From: JBEGTT01 sp041179245
GTDB taxonomy: Bacteria; Pseudomonadota; Gammaproteobacteria; Burkholderiales; Rhodocyclaceae
Length of the DNA stretch: 7,008 nucleotides
NCBI GenBank assembly: GCA_041179245.1
Contig: JBEGTT010000088.1
Span: forward strand, 1-7,008
Reading direction: 5' to 3'
In this document: positions 1 through 4,016 of the stretch, piece by piece
Layout of the letters: every line of letters starts with the position of its first letter
Numbering within the stretch: the first letter of the stretch is position 1
Notes under the pieces: model-generated
What the model saw: the letters and a program-made list of their open reading frames with translations, nothing else
Databases searched by the model: none
What the model was told of the DNA's origin: nothing
Program-made: the position numbers and the translations under genes

Positions 1-1444
1 TTCTGCTGTTGAAACTCTGACCGGCGGCACGGGAAATGATGTGATTACCCTTTACTCTACCGATATCTCGTCTGTAAACACGATACGGGTCAGTGGAATT
101 GAAACCCTAGTTAGTGGTAGTGGTAGCGACAGCATTACGCTAGGCGACAGCGGTAACACGATGACACTAAAGTACTCCGGGATATATGCGACGGGTCAGC
201 CTAGGGATACCCTGACCGGTGGTTCTGGGATCGATAACATCACGCTTATCAACGACAAAACCAGCAAGGGTACCAATACCCTCTTTGTATCGTCGGGCAT
301 TGAAAAACTGACGGGCTTTATAGGCTCATTTGAAACAGTCACCCTTGGCGATGACGGTAACATCATGTCGATTTCTCAGATTGACTCCCTAATTGGCGGT
401 TCTGGGACTGATAACATCACACTAAGCACTACTTCAGGCGAATCATTCAAGGTGTGGATATCCGATATCGAGAGCGTGACGGGTGGGGCTGGCAATGATT
501 CGATTAAGCTGATGACAGCGACTCCGAACCTGAAAATCATATCGGATATCGAAAAAATCCAAGGAAGCGATGGAGCTGACAACATTACGCTCGGCGATGG
601 CGGCAACAAAATCTCCGTTTCCAGCATTGAAACCCTGACCGGTGGTACTGGGAATGACTTTGTGACCCTTCTTGACATGGTGAGTAACACCATCACTGTA
701 TCTAATGTCGAGACTCTTCAAGGTGGGATTGGCAACGACGTCGTCACGCTCGGCGATGGCGGCAATACCATCACCGTTTACTACGTTGAAACGCTAAAAG
801 GTGGTACTGGTACAGATAAAGTTACGCTGGGTAATTTAGGCTACACCATCACGGTTTCCAACATTGAAACCATGACCGGCGGAACGGGAAATGACGTGAT
901 TACCTGCGGCGAAGGCGTCGGCGAGGTATCGGGTGGGCTTGGCACAGACACGATCAATCTGAGCAGTCAAACGGATGATGTTACGCGGGTGGTATTTAGC
1001 ACAGTCTATGATGGCGCTGCTGCAGGCGCTAGGACGGGATACGACACGGTTAACGGATTTACCTCTGGGAAAGACAAGATCGTATTCACTGGCAATTTGA
1101 ACACTTTACTCGACCGGAATGCGGATAGTGCGGCGGCTGTTGTTTCTAGGTCGGCTAATGCGATCAATGTAGCAACAGATGAGGTCTGTTTGGTGACCAG
1201 TACAACGCTGACCAAAGCAGGTTTAACATCGTTCAATTTTTCTGACGTGATAAGCGCTATCGGCACGCTCAAAAACTCATCCGCCAGTATCTCCCTTGTC
1301 GTTGCGCTGGTGACAAAAGATCAAAACACTGGACTTTATGTGGTCACTGATACGAACGGTGACAGCACCGTAGCCAACGACGAAATCAGATTACTGGGTA
1401 TCGTCGATCACACATTAGCAGTGGAGGATTTCGTGTTTGGCTGA
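1..1444 (+). CDS. RTX-type calcium-binding repeat protein, C-terminal part (5' partial)
   Basis: The frame is open from the left edge (first full codon at 2) to TGA at 1442-1444, so at least 480 residues are present and the true start lies upstream. The GTG at 41 falls inside a repeat and is not a start. Up to about 961 the protein consists of degenerate RTX-like units built on [IV]-E-T-L-x-G-G-x-G-x-D, followed by V-T-L-G-D-G-G-N-T-I-T-V. The rest, about 160 residues, is non-repetitive. It includes G-Y-D-T-V-N-G-F-x-S-G-K-D-K-I, resembling the segment that closes RTX beta-rolls, an EF-hand-like loop (1349-1384), and a hydrophobic/acidic end, V-E-D-F-V-F-G. Families with GGxGxD repeats bind Ca2+ outside the cell and leave by type I secretion using an uncleaved C-terminal signal. 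That fits here, but no ABC exporter, membrane fusion or outer-membrane gene is in view. Function (adhesin, S-layer-like or enzyme) cannot be told without the N-terminus. Two Cys (in ITCGEG and EVCLV) are unusual for RTX proteins. The gene ends at a strong terminator. Confidence 0.88.
   Translation, partial: SAVETLTGGTGNDVITLYSTDISSVNTIRVSGIETLVSGSGSDSITLGDSGNTMTLKYSGIYATGQPRDTLTGGSGIDNITLINDKTSKGTNTLFVSSGIEKLTGFIGSFETVTLGDDGNIMSISQIDSLIGGSGTDNITLSTTSGESFKVWISDIESVTGGAGNDSIKLMTATPNLKIISDIEKIQGSDGADNITLGDGGNKISVSSIETLTGGTGNDFVTLLDMVSNTITVSNVETLQGGIGNDVVTLGDGGNTITVYYVETLKGGTGTDKVTLGNLGYTITVSNIETMTGGTGNDVITCGEGVGEVSGGLGTDTINLSSQTDDVTRVVFSTVYDGAAAGARTGYDTVNGFTSGKDKIVFTGNLNTLLDRNADSAAAVVSRSANAINVATDEVCLVTSTTLTKAGLTSFNFSDVISAIGTLKNSSASISLVVALVTKDQNTGLYVVTDTNGDSTVANDEIRLLGIVDHTLAVEDFVFG
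2..961 (+). repeat. Coding array of about 12 degenerate RTX-like beta-roll units
   Basis: The conserved Asp of the x-G-x-G-x-D turn recurs, counting residues from the GTG at 41, at 0, 30, 65, 124, 153, 180, 206, 233, 259, 285 and 303, with one degraded unit near 97. Spacing settles at 26-27 residues in the better-preserved C-terminal half. Each unit reads roughly S-x-[IV]-E-T-L-x-G-G-x-G-N-D-x-V-T-L-G-D-G-G-N-T-I-T-V. Copies are similar but not identical in DNA; for example a 20-base string is shared exactly at 587-606 and 746-765. This points to old duplication followed by drift. The period differs from the usual 9/18-residue RTX spacing. Confidence 0.82.
1349..1384 (+). other. EF-hand/dockerin-like Ca2+-binding loop near the C-terminus
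   Basis: The encoded 12 residues D-T-N-G-D-S-T-V-A-N-D-E fit the canonical EF-hand loop: D at 1, N at 3, D at 5, G at 4, hydrophobic V at 8 and bidentate E at 12. It lies about 20 residues before the stop, flanked by hydrophobic strands (GLYVVT before, IRLLGIV after). It may be a lone Ca2+ site that helps fold the C-terminal domain once outside the cell. The motif is plain in the sequence; the binding is inferred. Confidence 0.6.
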
Positions 1445-1463
1445 TCCCGCATTTTTGCCAACT

Positions 1464-1498
1464 AAAACCCCGCCCCCTTTTGAAGGGCGGGGTTTTTT
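1464..1498. terminator. Bidirectional rho-independent terminator
   Basis: A perfect 12-bp inverted repeat is formed by AAAACCCCGCCC (1464-1475) and GGGCGGGGTTTT (1485-1496), around a 9-base loop. The GC-rich core is followed by six T on the + strand (1493-1498), and by T's on the - strand from the AAAA at 1464-1467. It starts 20 bases after the stop of the left RTX gene and sits 25 bases beyond the stop of the converging repeat gene, so it can end transcription from both sides. Confidence 0.93.
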
Positions 1499-1522
1499 GT
1501 GGGGGTGTGAAAAGAGTAAAGG

Positions 1523-2674
1523 TTAGGCCGTCGCCGCTTGAAGATCCTTCAGCGCTGTGCCTGTCAGAGTGCCAATTAATGCCACTTGAGCCTTGGTCAG
1601 CTCACTTGCTTGAACGTTTGCCCAGTCTATGGATGCGACAACACTTGGGTCGGAAAGGCCCACTTCCTTCCAATCAACCTTACCCCAATTAATGGCGGCC
1701 ATCTGAGTTGAATCAAGGCCAGTAAAATCCACCGCGCCCCAATCAATGGCTTTTAGCTGCTTGTTATTGGTGATTTCAGAAAAATCAACTTGTTTCCAGT
1801 CGAGGTTTTGCATCTGGGCAGCGGTCATTTCGCTGAACTCAACACCACCCCAATTCAATGCAGCCAGCTGAGTTGGGTTAGTCATTTCAGTGAAATCAAC
1901 CTTACCCCAGTTGATATTCTTAAGCTGCTTGGCACTCGTTATTTCACCAAAATCAACCGTACCCCAATCAATAGCAGCCAGTTGTTTCTTGTCCTTGATC
2001 TCTGAGAAATCAACACCACCCCAGTTAATCTTTGCCATTTCTGCCGGTGTGGTCATTTCCGTAAAATCAACATTTGCCCAATTGATAGCGTGCATCTGAG
2101 TCATATCGGTAACTTGGCTAAAATCCACAGCCCCCCAGTCAATGGCAGCCAGTTCCTTCTTGTCTTTAATCTCACTGAAATCAACACCGCCCCAGTTAAT
2201 GGCTGCCATCTGTGATGGGTCTGATGCCATAGCCTTAAAATCCACCGTACCCCAATTAATGGCCTGCATTTGAGACACATCCGTCATTTCGGAGAACCCC
2301 ACATTTGCCCAATCCATTTTGGCCATTTGTTCGGTAGACATCTCTGCAAAATCGACTTTAGCCCAATCCACTTGAGCCATCTGCTCATCCGGCATCACTG
2401 AAAAATCAACCTTGGCCCAATCACCTGTTCCACCGGTGGGATCCACCATCGGAATTTCAGGCGTTGTGCCGGAGTCTGTTAGATCGTGCGGAATATCAGG
2501 AACCGGTGGCATATCTGGCATCGCCGAACCATCTTTTCCGGAAGTGTCATCTGTAGTTACACCTAGAGAATTAGGGTCAGGCGTAGTGCCACCACCTTGA
2601 TTGTCTGTTATCGGCATACTAGAAGCCTCATTCGCACTACCCGTCGAATGTTCAATACCTGTTTCGTCGCTCAT
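1523..2674 (-). CDS. Acidic tandem-repeat protein, fifteen W-G-x-V-D-F units
   Basis: This is a 383-residue protein of unknown function. The ATG at 2674 is supported by GAGGAG (2685-2680 on the minus strand), five bases upstream. Residues 1-84 are Gly/Pro/Ser/Thr/Asp-rich and look disordered. Residues 85-357 are tandem units of consensus A-x-I-[ND]-W-G-x-V-D-F-[ST]-E-[MI]-T-x-x-x-Q-[ML]. The repeat Trp is at 86, 104, 122, 141, 161, 180, 199, 218, 237, 256, 275, 293, 312, 330 and 351. The last ~25 residues (SELTKAQVALIGTLTGTALKDL) resemble an amphipathic helix. There is no signal peptide, membrane segment or catalytic motif, and no Arg, Cys or Tyr anywhere. Each unit could be a strand or turn (WGxVDF) plus a short helix (xxxQMAAI), giving a solenoid. 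It converges on the left RTX gene and shares its terminator. It is not a pentapeptide-repeat or an RTX protein. A binding or scaffolding role, or type I export, would be conjecture. Confidence 0.85.
   Translation of the reverse strand: MSDETGIEHSTGSANEASSMPITDNQGGGTTPDPNSLGVTTDDTSGKDGSAMPDMPPVPDIPHDLTDSGTTPEIPMVDPTGGTGDWAKVDFSVMPDEQMAQVDWAKVDFAEMSTEQMAKMDWANVGFSEMTDVSQMQAINWGTVDFKAMASDPSQMAAINWGGVDFSEIKDKKELAAIDWGAVDFSQVTDMTQMHAINWANVDFTEMTTPAEMAKINWGGVDFSEIKDKKQLAAIDWGTVDFGEITSAKQLKNINWGKVDFTEMTNPTQLAALNWGGVEFSEMTAAQMQNLDWKQVDFSEITNNKQLKAIDWGAVDFTGLDSTQMAAINWGKVDWKEVGLSDPSVVASIDWANVQASELTKAQVALIGTLTGTALKDLQAATA
1601..2422 (-). repeat. 57-bp-period coding tandem repeat with a 171-bp higher-order period
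   Basis: Fifteen units of 18-21 codons (mostly 19, i.e. 57 bp) cover this span. A second level is visible: residues 161-217, 218-274 and 275 to about 330 are three successive blocks of about 57 residues whose units correspond one to one. For example NWGGVDFSEIKDKK recurs exactly 57 residues apart at 160 and 217, with NWGGVEFSEM at 274. DNA around 1984-2040 and 2155-2211 is closely similar. This indicates that three-unit blocks were duplicated after the basic unit arose. Confidence 0.85.
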
Positions 2675-2715
2675 AAACTCTCCTCGGCACGGTTGTATAT
2701 CATCACCTAGCCAAT

Positions 2716-2745
2716 ACTATATCGAAACGTTTTTGCTTACCTGAA
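2716..2745 (-). promoter_or_regulatory. Possible sigma70-type promoter for the WGxVDF repeat gene
   Basis: On the minus strand TATAGT (2721-2716) matches five of six bases of the -10 consensus. TTCAGG (2745-2740) is a weak -35 (three of six) at an 18-base spacing. The -10 lies about 40 bases before the start codon. This is suggestive only. Confidence 0.3.
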
Positions 2746-2859
2746 CGGAAGCTTAACGAAGGTAGCCACCACACCCATCTTATCAATCTTGGCAGGCGTA
2801 TTCTGGGGCAAACATTCGAGTGCGATTGAGCTATCATGGGACATCAAGCGTGGAAACAT

Positions 2860-2863
2860 GGAG
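2860..2863 (+). promoter_or_regulatory. Ribosome binding site fixing the lipoprotein start
   Basis: GGAG lies five bases before the ATG at 2869. It favours that start over the in-frame ATG at 2836, which has no such site and would put a charged, non-signal stretch in front of the lipoprotein signal peptide. Confidence 0.65.
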
Positions 2864-2868
2864 CTTCT

Positions 2869-3123
2869 ATGAAACAAACTTTGTATGCAATTTTAGTTAT
2901 TGCATTAGCTGGTTGCAGCTATATCCCTACTAGGACGGAATGGATTAAGGATCGCGCTCCTTGGAAATCAAACACCGAACTTTGTGAAGACGTTGCACAT
3001 GGTGGCGTGTTGGGAGACGTAGCGAACGCGGAGTTGGGGCGTCGTGATTTATGCTGCGATGACATAACTAGAAAAGCATTCAAGGGGCCTGGGCCAGCAA
3101 ATACATGGCAACCGAGGTATTAG
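2869..3123 (+). CDS. Small putative lipoprotein
   Basis: The product is 84 residues. It begins MKQTLYAILVIALAGCS: a single Lys, a hydrophobic stretch and the lipobox L-A-G-C, with the lipidated Cys at 16, so signal peptidase II should leave a mature protein of about 69 residues anchored to a membrane. Ser at +2 does not resemble the Asp inner-membrane retention signal of enterobacteria, so an outer-membrane location is the default guess. The mature part contains W-K-S-N-T-E-L-C, then A-x-A-E-L-G-R-R-D-L-C-C-D. This layout, an LC motif followed about 20 residues later by EL-x-RR-x-x-C, resembles that of small uncharacterised proteobacterial lipoproteins, but I cannot name a family. Three Cys remain in the mature protein, so a disulfide is possible. 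The gene stands alone between a divergent repeat gene and a non-coding stretch; no clear promoter or terminator was found. Confidence 0.75.
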   Translation: MKQTLYAILVIALAGCSYIPTRTEWIKDRAPWKSNTELCEDVAHGGVLGDVANAELGRRDLCCDDITRKAFKGPGPANTWQPRY

Positions 3124-3326
3124 GCTACTGCTTTATGGAGCCTTCTTCGCTAATGGTTTCCATTTCATCTCCCATGATGATGTTTATCTACATAGGATGA
3201 TGTATGTTATGAAGAAATTACTCTGAGTTGATGATTAGGTATCTGTATCCTTTAATTAGATATAGATATTTAATTAGACTTTTATGTTCGCTGACTGCTC
3301 GAACAAATTACCCTTGCAAGAGCAGG
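3124..3326. other. AT-rich intergenic stretch, no gene seen
   Basis: About 200 bases lie between the lipoprotein stop and the stop of the minus-strand MntA-HepT frame. No open frame of credible length, RNA gene or strong hairpin is visible. The only structure is a short repeat, TTAATTAGA, at 3252-3260 and 3270-3278 (18-base period), in a very AT-rich patch. It contains the palindrome TAATTA twice, so the two copies also read as an inverted pair. A regulatory role is not supported by position, because neither flanking gene starts here. Confidence 0.5.
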
Positions 3327-3890
3327 CTAAGCAGCTATAACCCGCTCAAGTTGGCTGACCAACAGTGGCAATGCTTGGCAAGTTTCCCAGACAATTTCCA
3401 TATCTAGCTCAAAATAACCATGAGCCATACGGTTACGCATTCCCTTCATTTGTGGCCAAGGTACTTCCTTGTGAGCGTTGACAAAATCAGGGCAATTTTC
3501 GATTAACTGAGCAGCCTCAGCTAATACCTGCGCTCTGAATGACTCTGGCAAATCTTTAGGCGTCAAAACGTCCACCGACACGCCTAACGATTCCTCAAGC
3601 TCAATCTGGATAGCGCCAAGGTCAAACAATGTCACACCCGGTAAGGGATCAACCAGTAAATCAAGGTCACTGTTTTCAGTGTCAGTACCTCGCATGACAG
3701 AACCAAACACGCGAGGATTCGCCGGTATCCAGCAATACATCGTAAGCCAGATCATCCATTGCCAACCTAGTTGCCCTGGCTGCCCCTGCAACAGAACCGC
3801 TACATCAGGATTACCCATGTGCAGGTAAGCATCACCCAAAGGCTGCCAGCCGATTGACTCAGCCTTGATGGCTTCTAACTCGGCTAACAA
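3327..3890 (-). CDS. MntA nucleotidyltransferase fused in frame to the C-terminal half of HepT (HEPN toxin); probably a decayed toxin-antitoxin locus
   Basis: The frame has 187 codons from a TTG at 3890; a TGA lies three codons upstream and no Shine-Dalgarno is visible. Residues ~57-125 are MntA-like: NPRVFGSVMRG, the polymerase-beta motif G-S-x10-D-x-D (G63, S64, D75, D77), a likely third metal ligand D107 in VDVLT, and the typical MntA ending FRAQVLAEA. Residues ~127-187 match the C-terminal half of HepT, with the HEPN RNase motif R-x4-H-x-Y (R152, H157, Y159) and E-I-V-W-E. In known pairs these are two adjacent genes, and MntA silences HepT by adding AMP to the Tyr of this motif. Here the first half of HepT and the gene boundary are missing, with the join near the AEA shared by LAEA of MntA and IGEA typical of HepT. 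Residues 1-56 do not look like MntA. Toxicity is unlikely because half the HEPN bundle is lost; antitoxin-type activity is conceivable. It could equally be annotated as a pseudogene. Confidence 0.72.
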   Translation of the reverse strand: MLAELEAIKAESIGWQPLGDAYLHMGNPDVAVLLQGQPGQLGWQWMIWLTMYCWIPANPRVFGSVMRGTDTENSDLDLLVDPLPGVTLFDLGAIQIELEESLGVSVDVLTPKDLPESFRAQVLAEAAQLIENCPDFVNAHKEVPWPQMKGMRNRMAHGYFELDMEIVWETCQALPLLVSQLERVIAA

Positions 3891-3917
3891 TTCGGATCAG
3901 CAATGCAGTGGAGGCAT
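3709..3917 (-). pseudogene. Possible frameshifted remnant of a second nucleotidyltransferase
   Basis: Upstream of the MntA core, the minus strand reads M-P-P-L-H-C from an ATG at 3917, stops at TGA (3899-3897), then continues in frame as S-E-L-L-A-E-L-E-A-I-K. Further on come G-D-A and D-V-A-V-L-L-Q-G, reminiscent of the G-D-A...D-x-D-V-A-V core of MNT-type nucleotidyltransferases. The next matching stretch, T-R-L-A-M-D-D-L-A-Y-D-V-L-L-D-T-G-E (3771-3718), lies in another frame and resembles the helix that follows that core. One premature stop plus one frameshift would explain it. The assignment rests on memory of motif shape and is tentative. Confidence 0.33.
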
Positions 3918-4016
3918 CTGCTTCTGTCTGTATACAAAGCTATTAAATACCCCTACCAGCAGCAAGGCTGCATGTAAAATTCGCGCCAATCATTTTCTTG
4001 GCTCCGGATACTCAGC

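Noticed and set aside
41..43. GTG as the start of the left RTX gene
   Set aside because: The frame is open upstream and reads a complete repeat motif (ETLTGGTGND) directly before it, so the gene continues past the left edge.
376..1272. Minus-strand open frames opposite the left RTX gene
   Set aside because: They show the same antisense pattern as above, and the plus-strand repeats are unambiguous.
1480..2600. Several plus-strand open frames opposite the repeat gene
   Set aside because: They are antisense shadows of a strongly patterned coding frame and lack ribosome sites or recognisable content.
1523..2674. Regular 57-bp repeats that could be mistaken for a CRISPR array or satellite
   Set aside because: The repeats are codon-phased, differ mostly in ways that preserve W/V/D/F residues, and lie in one open frame with a good start and ribosome site. 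There are no unique spacers between identical repeats.
1523..2674. Pentapeptide-repeat protein
   Set aside because: The period is 18-21 residues with a fixed W...VDF core; there is no A-[DN]-L-x-x five-residue periodicity.
2789..2837. Promoter for the lipoprotein gene (TTGGCA at 2789 or TATCAT at 2832)
   Set aside because: Neither element has a reasonable partner at 16-18 bases, so it is not supportable as a promoter.
2836..2838. ATG at 2836 as the lipoprotein start
   Set aside because: It adds eleven residues ahead of a good signal peptide and lacks a ribosome site, while GGAG precedes the ATG at 2869.
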